Positions 33,421-44,200 of a stretch of 64,000 nucleotides of DNA are shown one piece after another. Origin of the DNA: Saccoglossus kowalevskii. Its lineage: Eukaryota > Hemichordata > Enteropneusta > Harrimaniidae. Positions within the stretch are counted from its first letter, which is position 1. Every line of letters starts with the position of its first letter. Where the stretch lies: contig NW_003154241.1 of assembly GCF_000003605.2 (NCBI RefSeq), positions 98,413 to 162,412 of the forward strand. The letters run 5' to 3'. The position numbers and the translations under genes are program-made. The notes below the pieces were generated by a model. It was given only the letters and a program-made list of their open reading frames with translations, searched no databases and had not been told where the DNA came from.

Positions 33421-34504
33421 GTATTATAAAAGTGTAGGTTTCAAACTTACGATCATGATGAAGATGGCATTTGACTACACATGTTAAATATTTTGGTTAG
33501 CTTTTATTGTAAAATTTCATGAAACTTGTTATATGTTCTATTCTTAATTATTAGACATACGAAAATACATTATATAATTACATGTATGAGGTGCTGGTGT
33601 CTTATTTTGAGACAACGTTTAATAAATTGTGCTGTATTGATCTCTGTACTGTGAAGACTCATTATAGAAATAAATTGACTATGAACTGACAGGTTACTGA
33701 AATTATTTATGTGTTTGGTCATATCTTCAACTAGAAACCTGATTTGTTGTTCATACTTTGGACATTATTAGATGGGATTCATCTTCATTTATATAACAAA
33801 TTCGAATCTGTGCCAGTTATACAGAGACCAACTACATATAGCGGATAGTGACCACTTTTAAGCAATCCCAAAGTATGATCAGAATGTGTCCAATGTGACC
33901 ACCCTTTCAGCATTATGTTTGCAGATTCGCTTTTGCTCAGGGACCATATAATAATTAGCATTTTTGTTTATAGAATATTTGTAATATCCTCACGTCAAAT
34001 TATTTGATTTTTATCAACTTTGGACAAATATTAAGTCAATTTTATGAGTTAGCGATTCATAACAATATAATCCAACCTCCATATAAAGACCACCTAACCT
34101 TAAGGACCACTTTAATGAAGTCGACTGGGTCGTTATAACTGGGTTGCTATACACAGGTTTGTAATAATGTATTTTATTTGTATTTAGACCACATACTGTA
34201 AATTCTTAATTTTCGCTTTTAATTTATTTTCGCTGGGGGGTGATTCAGTAAAAATAAAATCCAGCAATTATACCTTTTTTCATATATTTTATATTCAACT
34301 TGTCAAAAATGAAATTAAACTGCATACAAAATACCCAAAAAGTCTTTTCAGCGAAAATGAATTTCAACTAAAATAAAACATGTTACAGTATACAGAAATA
34401 AGTAATACATGTGTAGAATATAAATAATCTCACGACTGATAATAAACAATACTCCGTAAGCTCCAGTAAATTTATCTTAATTAGCAAACTCCAAATTATT
34501 ATAA

Positions 34505-35165
34505 TTGGTAACGGCCAACTTCATGTATACTTTCAAATTCATTGTTGTACCTAATTCCACACTATTGCAAATTAACGCTATAATTTATTCATTTGTTTGG
34601 AATGGTTCTGAGAGAATTTCACAAATAAGAACAGTGGCCAATATTACATGTAAATACGAGGGGCTGGCCATGCCGGATTTAATAAGAATACTATACGGTG
34701 TCAGAACAAATTGCGTTACAAATATCTGGGAAAAAAGTAAACCCATGGAAAATTGTTTTTTAACAACTAGTATTATTTACGACATGCTAAAACAATAAAA
34801 TATCCAAAAACGATATATTATCAGACAAGTTCTCTCAGTTAATGTCGTCAAAGATAACCGTTACTATTGACATTTGTTAATAAATTGATTTCCCAAAGCC
34901 TTAAATTAAGAAAATTTGTTCCACCATTAAGCTATAATTACTTTTATCTATGTAAACTTTTTAACAACCATTGATTCAAAGTCACAAGATTTATATTGTC
35001 GTATTTTAAATTATCTGGTTCACATCAATGTCACTATAATATACAATGTCACTACACCACATTGATTCTCCTTAATATGTACTTTTTGCAAAAAGGAGGA
35101 TGAAACATTTACATTTTACTCTCTCTCTCTCTCTTGTTACTTGTGATTGCGAATCTGTAGTAATA
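34505..35165 (+). mobile_element. L1-like LINE fragment (end of the reverse transcriptase ORF)
   Basis: The translation contains NAIIYSFVWNGSERISQIRT and KYEGLAMPDLIRILYGVRTN, matching the region after the RT fingers and palm in L1-like ORF2 proteins (IxxFIWNGK ... GGLxxPDL). Further on, in another frame, CTFCKKEDETF resembles the cysteine motif near the ORF2 C-terminus, followed by a TC run at about 35120-35134. The copy is 5'-truncated, broken by frame changes and old. No intact LINE is present. Confidence 0.68.
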
Positions 35166-35394
35166 ATGAGTTGATTCAAATACCATTGAAATTTATAAAT
35201 ATTTTAAATGCCTTTCTTGCGCCGAGAGTACTTTCAAGTAAACGTTAAGTATTTTGACCGATATTTTAGTCCAATTACGTCAGTTTCTAGTCCATATCTT
35301 GACTGGGACAGTTCTAATATTATGATTGTGAATACTTTCAAAAGTAAGGTTCTCGTTTTGACAGCTTTCACCCTTGAGGATGAAGCCTCATATT

Positions 35395-35664
35395 CTAGGT
35401 AAGCACATTATCCGATGGACCCCACCAATAGCCATATGGAGTTGCATCAGTTCTTGTACTATACGGTAGAAATACCATTTGCTGTGCCAGTAAATCAATC
35501 AGTAGAAGCATGTTTCTTGATTGAAAGTTACTTTCATAAGCTTTAATTAATTGATGCACATGTTTTATGGCTCTATCCAAAATTGCCATTGCTAGGCATG
35601 GTCCCTTTTTTATAATTGAACATTTCACACTAACCCACACACTTTCGCTTAAAGCATCATGCAC
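35395..35664 (-). CDS. Unrecognised ORF, 89 codons, looks protein-like
   Basis: Encodes MHDALSESVWVSVKCSIIKK, then helical sequence (AMAILDRAIKHVHQLIKAYE, MLLLIDLLAQQMVFLPYS) and an end TPYGYWWGPSDNVLT before TAG. The frame is open upstream for about ten more codons (FSGYDFSV). Composition is more protein-like than other ORFs in this AT-rich interval, but I recognise no domain and found no clean acceptor. It could be a gene fragment, a transposon relic or an exon of a gene not otherwise visible. Confidence 0.25.
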   Translation of the reverse strand: MHDALSESVWVSVKCSIIKKGPCLAMAILDRAIKHVHQLIKAYESNFQSRNMLLLIDLLAQQMVFLPYSTRTDATPYGYWWGPSDNVLT

Positions 35665-36488
35665 AGAGAAGTCATATCCAGAGAAGGAAATGAAATGTTT
35701 ATTTTATTATTATATACAATTGCAAGCAAAAGTATGATATAATGAGTATAACTGTTGGTTAACGATAAAACCACCTTAGCCAGCCAAGGCAAAAACTAAT
35801 GTCTGGAGCAGCATTGTGGGGATTTTACAAAACATTCATTTGTGTTTAGATTAGCATTTCATATTTGATCTATCAAGTGTGTGTGCACACAAAAGCAAAC
35901 GCATGATGGTATTCACAGGCTGCTCAAAACTAAACCTTTGTGAATCTTCTTGAAAAACAAACCAAAAATAACTAAGTGAACAAACAAATGCGTCAAACAT
36001 GGTAGCCTCATGTCTGCAATTGTTGGTTCATACAGAATTCAGATACAAAATAAGTAACATCTCAGATTATAGTCTCCTCAGATTACAACTTTGAATACAT
36101 AGACACCACAGCTAAATCAGACAAAAATCAGTGAAAATAACAATAAATTGTTCCTGTACTATATACAATGTATGAGTAAAAAAAAAAAACAGAAGGAAAA
36201 GTCGAATATTAGAATTAAAGAATACTTGCAAAAAAAATTACGACGAATAACAGATTCACAAGTAGGTAGACCATGTATGCAACAATGATGATCTTGAAAG
36301 TGGGTAAGGGGGAGGGGGAGAGGCTACTATACTTTCAAATCATAGGCATCCAGGCTTTTGATAGTTTAAATTGAAGTTAAACGCTGTAAACAGAGTACCG
36401 GGTATATGCAATCATTGTTGTTTTATAACTATTTAAGAAATGAAAATTCCAAACAGTTAATGAAGAAGCAAAGACATCAGAGGTTAGG

Positions 36489-36657
36489 AGATTTTGCTTA
36501 CACAGGTCGAAATGAGACATTATGCAAATTAGCTACTTAATATGCACAGTCATGATTGCTAAATTTGATCAAATTCCTCTAGGACATTTTTGAAATTTTG
36601 CATACACAGAAATGAGATAATTGATATGCAAATTATCTACTTAATATGCACAGACAT
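36489..36657 (+). repeat. Tandem duplication carrying two ATGCAAAT octamers
   Basis: Two copies (36489-36554 and 36592-36657, period about 103) share ATTTTGC.TACACAG, AATGAGA, ATGCAAATTA.CTACTTAA and TATGCACAG.CATG. Each contains the POU-factor octamer ATGCAAAT, at 36522-36529 and 36626-36633. Confidence 0.6.
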
Positions 36658-38363
36658 GGTCCAAAATCTAATATCATTGCATTATCTTATGCAATAATTT
36701 GATCAAAATCCTCACACCAAACACATTACCTTCCTTATGTACAAGAGCTGAAGATACAAGAAACATTTGAAAACAAAATATTTTATAATACCTTGGAAAC
36801 CATATATAATGCATGACATCTCTTAATCAGAGAAATCTTGTACAGCAGAAATCAATTCAGCTAGACAACATGAGTAGAATGCAACATTTTGTTTTGTTGG
36901 ATAATTTACTGAAACGATAATTATAAGCTTATCAAAAGTACAGTCGATATAATATTGATCAGTAAAGATCTGTTGGCAAACAAAGGCACATGTTAACATG
37001 GGGCATTTACAGTAATCATTGTCAACCATGTTTATCATAATCATTGTCTACATTGTCTCAGACTTTGAGTTAGTATCTGTTATGTCTAGACACTACTTTA
37101 TTTTGGCTCACTTAATTAAAAATACAACATTGTCTATCCAATTGTCGAACCGTGCTGATTTTTCACTGCAAACTTGTGAGAAACTGACACACAAAGTTAC
37201 CCTCTTTTTCTATTGTGGAATTAATATTAACAACCAGATAACTTTAAACAATATCTTTAAAATACCGGTACTTGTTTTCCTATTCACAATTGAAAGCAAT
37301 GTTTGCTCGAGTTGTTGTTTTGTTGGCATTTTAAGTGAAAATAATAGTGAGATTTCGTAAACTTGACCAGAGCATGCTGGTCACGTGTGTGGGTCATGAT
37401 CCCCTGAGGGAATTTATACATGACCTATGACTGGTCCGAAATTTGCAATGTTGAAAAGTGTGGAGAGTGGGTTTGTAAACCACGAGATACACCACCAGTC
37501 GACGAATTTTGAGTTTTTTCATGACTGCAATGCCGTCTTATGAATTTTTCGACATTGTAATATCTTTATGCTTTTTCACCTCTGGTTTTTAATTCAACAT
37601 TTTTTGACAATGTAACAATTGGCTTGAGCTATTAGCTATTCCGATTTGTTCGGTTGTTCCACATATTTTATGCACCCCCAATGGTTCCACAGCTTCCAGT
37701 AATTGCATCAGATTGTCTGTGAAATGTGGGTACAAACTGAACGAATGTGTGGACAACATCAGCAGCAATTGTTTAGAGCCTGCCATTTTGTTAATAGATG
37801 AACTAAACGAGTGTGATTGACAATAAAGATAATACAGGTACATCAAATTCACCAGTTCACCCAGCAGCTTATTACAAGTTGTGTAAATACCATTAAGGGC
37901 AGTGTAAAAAGTTACAGTTACAGTAACAGCCTCAGGGTCTTCAAAGTTAAAAAGCAGTGGTCGTCATGGCATACCATGTTCAATATGGGTCCCATGTCAC
38001 ATATCCAGCTCATGTAAAATACATAGTTTCTTAAACAAATTAAAATGCGAGATGCATATTCCAATTCCTGCAAATTAAAATTGCTCAATATTCTCAATAG
38101 TTAGGAATATATAAAACAATGAGCTGAAAATTATGTTACATTCACTCATTTGAAAAAAAGAAAAGGGAGAAAAAAAATTTGGTTTAAAAACAGTTAATAT
38201 GACATAGTGTATAGAAACAAAAACAACCAAATACTGTCACAAAATTGCTCATATATTGCACTTATTAGTATTCCAATTTGCTAAATTGTATCACAAAACA
38301 CATTTATATCAGAATTATACATCTTAGCTCCACTATACAATAAAAATTTTGTAAAACAACTCT

Positions 38364-38381
38364 TGCCACCAGAGGGCAGTA
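38364..38381 (+). promoter_or_regulatory. CTCF-like motif
   Basis: TGCCACCAGAGGGCAGTA agrees with the CTCF consensus at nearly every core position. It lies about 120 bases beyond the PRDM stop codon. Binding is inferred from motif only. Confidence 0.45.
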
Positions 38382-38500
38382 ATCACTAAATGTATTTTAT
38401 AAAACACTGAAAAGTGTCTGTAAAAAAGGCTTGACACTGAACAATTAAGAGCTGCATTTGAATAGTAGTGAAAATTGGTTAAAGTTCAGCTGAAGTCACA

Positions 38501-41274
38501 TTATTGCCATGGTGCCTGATTTATCACATAATTATGGTGGGCATTGAGATGCGGTGGATGATTTGGATAAGGACCAACATTAGCAGTGTGGTAACTCGAT
38601 GGGTAGGTTGTTGTTGGATGCGAGTGAATAGGTGGAGGATTGTATCCATGGTTACCCATGTGAGACTCATTGTGGTGATAACCAGCAATGGCAGAGCTGT
38701 ACGTGTATTCTGATCCTGGTGAGTGATGAAATGGTGGCGGGGTTTGTTGGAGGTTACTTGTCAATGACGCTGAGGCTCCGTGCTGGTGTTGAGTGATGGA
38801 GTGGCAAGAACTTGACGTGGTCATTAAAGGCTGTTCAGGCTTGTCATAGCTGGCAGCTGTTGATTGAATAGGGTGAGATGCTACATTAGTGTTCAGCGAT
38901 ATGACATTTTCAGAATGTGGAACAGTGTGAAGATTTGGTGTAGGCTGTTGCTGCAGATCTTCTGTACGTTCTTGTTGAGAGACAGATGAAGCTGGATACT
39001 GAATATTGGTTGTCTGATGGTCTGTATTTGTTGCTTCAGTATACGTGTGATCTTCCTCATTCTGATAAGACTGCAGCAAAGTATCAACAGCAATCTTCTC
39101 GACAGCATCGGACACTCCTTTTGATGGCTGAGAAGATTGGACTTCTGCTTCAGGTGATCTGTTAGACTTAGACCGAGAGCGAAATATACGTTGTCTCGCA
39201 GGTTTTTCTCTTTCTCGGTAGCCAGTTATTGGTGTACTATCATATGTTAGTTCAACCTGTCTCTTAATTTCAGGCATGTTTTCATCTGTGAATCCATGAG
39301 CTTTTTTCATGTGGAACTGCAGCAGTTGTTTGGTGGTGGTGGATGAATCACACAGTGTGCACCTGTATGGTCTGACGCCACTGTGCGTCAACAGATGTAC
39401 TTTTAAACTGTGAGAATCAAAAAATCCCTTGCTGCATTTATCACAGACAAATGGAAACTCTCCCTTATGTGCTCTCAAATGCCTCTCCAAGTATTTCTTA
39501 ACACAGAACTTCTTATGGCAGTGTTCACATTCATGCTCAAATTTCCCTGCAATTTGATAGGGGAAAAAATATCAGTATTGTCCATTCCACCATGGGATAT
39601 CTGTAAGCTATCTTATTAGGACATGGAATTCTCAAAATAGAATTCCTCGCTGTCGATTTCAACTTGAATTTCTATCCTGTAATCACCCATACATTAATTT
39701 ACAATTATTACAAAAAAATAAGTGTTATCACAATTCTAAAAATATAATTTAAAACATTAGTTTTTCAGAGAAAAATTAATTCCAAAATAAAATACTATAA
39801 TAGTGTATTATTATTATTGTACAAATCCATATAAAAAGTGTACTGCTGCCACACAATAAGAAGTTTGTAGGTGAACAGCGCCTCCACAGGTAAAAGAGTA
39901 AAACCTTTTGTTTTTAGGATCGGTACTCACTAGTATGGATGCATTCAACATGTCGACGAAGGTGAGCTCTACATTTAAACATTTTCGAACATTGATCACA
40001 GGGATATTTCTTGGCTTTTTCCTCTGGCAGGTGAGCCTTTCTTTTATGTTCTTTCAGATAGTAATTGCTATGAACTGCCTGCAAATAAAGACGTGAAGTT
40101 GAAACAGATGACATGGGACCTAAGATAGACAAGAGTATGACAATATTGATTTTGTCCATTACAAAAAGAAATGAGATACCTTTATAGTGAAATAGATTTT
40201 TGGATTAAACTTAATGTATTTATTCCATTGGCATGTGTGGTTTTTTACCCAAAATAAGAAACAAATCTCCTTGTGTGCATAAACATTAAAATTTGGGCTG
40301 TAATATTTTTGTTACACGCCTCTCAGTTGATACACTGAAAGTTTGCTTTCCAAAACGGTCGCAGACTTTACATTAAGATAAAAACAAGCTAAGCTTTGAT
40401 GATGGCTGCCATCTTGAACAACAGTTCACTATATAGCAGTGGCAATGGTCAATACAAGCAAGCTTCAATGGACCACAAAAAACTATAATCCTATTAGAAT
40501 TCATGTATTGTATTTGCATGAAAGTAAAGGCATGTAATATTTTCATTAGGTCAGTCATGCACTGACCATAATACGCAATGAACCAACTTCTACAGACGTT
40601 TTAAATTTCCTGCAGTTGATGTGATTTGTTGGTAAGAATCAGTCATTCACCCCCCCCCCCCCCAAAAAAAAATAATGGTGTTGTTTGTTGCTACTGTTAT
40701 TAAATACACATATACATAAATATATCCCTGTTAATGAAACAACTTATGAACAATATTGTCCCAGCAGATCACAAACTAGTATTGATCAGTAAGCAACATT
40801 TGTGATCAAACAGTCACATGCTAGTTAATTGTGTTACTATGTATTTGTCTGGTAATTTACCTGTCCAAGGCTATATGACTTTAATATCCTTAGTATCACG
40901 CCCTGGCATAATACAGACAGATTGGTTTCTTTTCTAGTATATGCATGAATTATGACAAATTATGTGCTTATGATTTCATACATACCGGTAATGGTGTAAA
41001 ATTTATCTTATAACAAATCTTGTTGCGTGATTGCTTACTGAAGCTGTTTAAAAATTTAGTAAATAAAATACCTTGCCACATTCATCACACTGCCAAGCTG
41101 ACGATGTGCCATGTTCCTCCTTCATGTGGCGTATTAGTTTCTTTCTACCATAGCAGATTTCCTTGCACTGATAGCATGTGTACTTGTCAGTTTTCAAGCC
41201 ATATGGATGGAATATATTTATATGCTTCTGGGTATAGAGAGCATTGTCAAACCGCACATGACACTTGTCGCAAT
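38501..41274 (-). CDS. PRDM zinc-finger array and C-terminal tail (exons 6-8)
   Basis: Seven C2H2 fingers, each with the C-x2-C-x12-H-x3/4-H spacing: CDKC..H....H, CYQC (YGRKKLIRHMKEEH), CDEC split by the exon 6/7 junction (HSNYYLKEHKRKAH), CDQC (KCRAHLRRHVECIH), CEHC split from its linker at exon 8 (VKKYLERHLRAH), CDKC (DSHSLKVHLLTH) and CTLC (TTKQLLQFHMKKAH). Only the last fingers have a TGEKP-like linker (THSGVRPYRC). The tail is low complexity, with HHSPGSEYTYSS, PPPIHSHPTTTYPSSYH and the end NQAPWQ, typical of a transcription-factor activation or interaction region. Confidence 0.92.
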
Positions 41275-44200
41275 CTAACAGGAGAAAATTTAAAACAATC
41301 AATGAACTGTCACCACCACAGTATCTGTACTACACTACATCAATGTGGGGATGTGAACAGATTTTTATGAGAATAAAACAATACTACATCACATAGCACA
41401 TAGCCAATGAAACTACAGTATGAGCAATTGTTTTCTTGAATCCAAGACAGTGGCCAATCATGAAACAATTCTCAAACTAGAATGCATTTAAGTAAACAAT
41501 GTATATAAATTTCAGATCAAAGTTAGTGGGTTTGAAGTATTTTATGCCATTTTTCTGTAAAATATTCTTGTAAAGTATTGTGACATACCAGTACGGTAGT
41601 TTTTATTCATGATACTAACAGCACACATGTCAATGATGCTACAGCAAAAAAGTCAGATTGGAGCAATTTATTTTTTATTTATTTATTAACACACAACATC
41701 CCCCGGAGGGGATGAAAAGGGTTACAAATCAGATATTAGTAAAAGAAAAATAACCACATAAAGAGTAAGGGAACAAAAAGGCATAAAAAAAAAAAAAAAA
41801 AAGATAATAAGTTGAATACAAGGAATGTATTACTGGCTTAGTTTATGTAGGTGCTGCTGTCTTGTATTAAAACAGTTTTTTAAATATTGCGCTAAAGGAA
41901 TAGACATTTTCTCGTCACTTAGTAATGATATGAATTTATTTTCATTACTAAATTTGTCAAAATTTGGTATACGTTTATTAGCTACAATGTAAAGTTTTAA
42001 TCTTATTTCATTGTAATGAGGACAATTTGTGACAAAATGTTGTTCATCTTCAACATGGTCATTGTCGCACATATTGCAGACTCTGTCTTTAAAATCCAAT
42101 CCTGTATGCCGGCCTGTTTCAATTTTCAGACAGTGGTTGCCAAGTCTAAATTTTGTTAAGGATTTGCGAAGTTCACTGTTTTTCAATAGAGTACCGGTAC
42201 ATTGAACCATGTGACCCAACTAAAATTAACCCCTATCAACATAAAAAGTTTGAGATCATTCCTTTCAGCGGTTCTCTCACACAACCTTATGAAAAAAAAT
42301 GGAAGAAAGATGGTCCCATAGACTTGGACCACTAATGACATGTGCCCCTCCACCCTGTGATCCTTAATTACAATGATAAAAATGAAACCTGTCTGAAAAA
42401 CAAAATTTTTTTTTAGTGTAGTGACTTGAAATGTTGGGTTTTCCAGGGTTGAATTGACTGCCACTCATACTCACCAGTACGCAAGACCTGTCGTTCAGGA
42501 TCACAAGGTACACATAGAAGTTTACAATATGCAGGTGAAAACCAAAACAATAATTCAGTATTTGGCTTGATATTTCTGATACTCACAAAGAAGAGGGTGT
42601 TCTGTAGGTAAAGAACAAAAAAATGGATGGCTTTTAAGTAAGCATGAATGTTGCTAGGCTGAAAACTATGCACATTTCCAAAATAAAATGTTTTCTATTT
42701 TCCCATTGCTAGTGCAACAATGTGCATTTTTACACATTTTTTCTGTTTTGATAACAGTTTTGCACAATATCTATCACCAGACGGGTTTTGCCTAATGCAA
42801 TTTCCCAGCTATACAATGACTTCTACTGTAACTAAGTACAGATATACAAAATCCATATACCGGTATCACCAAAGTGGTATTACCAGCATTCATACTAACC
42901 TGTGTATAGCGAACTTCAATATTTTGTAAATCTCTTTTTGGAGCTGGATTCAAATAACGCAGCCAGGTTGATTTGCTCTCATCAGACAGATCCAAATAGT
43001 TGGACACTTTACCATTCTCATTAAAAACCTAGTGAAGTTAAAAATATCATCTCTTTAAAGCTTAAAATGTGCAATTCTAAAAAAAATTTAGAAGTCAATG
43101 TAGTGGAGAAAAAAAGTCCTTAAAGGGGCACTCCAGTTAAGCCTAATCTCACAACAAATTTACTTTCTTGATTAAAATTACAATGGGTAACAAAAGATAG
43201 TTAATTTTGTAAACAACATAAACAATAGTGTCCCATGATTCTTTGGTGCAATCCCTGGGCTTGGAAGGTTTCCCTTCAACATTAAGAGAGCTGTTGTTTG
43301 TTATGCACCAACAAATAACAAGTTCAAAGAAGGATGGACAAAATAGATAATAGACACAAAACAAATACAATTATAGGATTAGTTTGCATCAGTGCTTCTT
43401 CTGTTCATACTTTCCATCATGAAACTGATCAAAACGCAGTGCAACAGCTTGTAGTACTACCACAGTTGTCTACTATTAAATTCTAGTTCAGTGCTTTTTG
43501 TCCAAGTATGTTCTCTGTTTTGACTATTTTATTTATAGCTAATCACGCTATTCCAATAATCTATTTAAAGCTAAAATAGTCCTCCAAATATTTATTTCCA
43601 ACACTATATTGTTGTCTGAGTATGTCATCAAATTCACCATTTTATTCATCCTATTTCATAGCTATCCATGCTATATTCACTAAAATAGTCCTTCAAATAT
43701 CTATTTCCAACACTATATTGTTGTCTGAGTATGTCATCAAATCCACCATTTTATTCATCCTAATTCATAGCTATCCATGCTATATTCACTAAAATAGTCC
43801 TTCAAATATCTATTTTCAACACTATATTGTTGTCTGAGTATGTCATCAAATCCACCATTTTATTCATCCTAATTCATAGCTATCCATGCTATATTCACTA
43901 AAATAGTCCTTCAAATATCTATTTCCAACACTATATTGTTGTCTGAGTATGTCATCAAATCCACCATTTTATTCATCCTAATTCATAGCTATCCATGCTA
44001 TATTCACTAAAATAGTCCTTCAAATATCTATTTCCAACACTATATTGTTGTCTGAGTATGTCATCAAATCCACCATTTTATTCATCCTAATTCATAGCTA
44101 TCCATGCTATATTCACTAAAATAGTCCTTCAAATATCTATTTCCAACACTATATTGTTGTCTGAGTATGTCATCAAATCCACCATTTTATTCATTCTAAT

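Larger units (their letters stand above)
35700..38500. other. Intergenic / PRDM 3' flank
   Basis: AT-rich interval between the unrecognised ORF and the PRDM stop codon. It probably includes the PRDM 3' UTR; the plus-strand TTTAAT at 37588-37593 (ATTAAA on the minus strand) and TTTATT at 37097-37102 are candidate poly(A) signals but neither is decisive. ORFs at 37019-37360 and 37589-37852 have no recognisable domain. It holds the octamer-containing duplication described separately. Confidence 0.4.

Noticed and set aside
37589-37852. Minus-strand ORF with a good internal start (MAGSKQLLLMLS)
   Set aside because: Good start context only; 66 codons with no recognisable family, and it lies where the PRDM 3' UTR probably runs.
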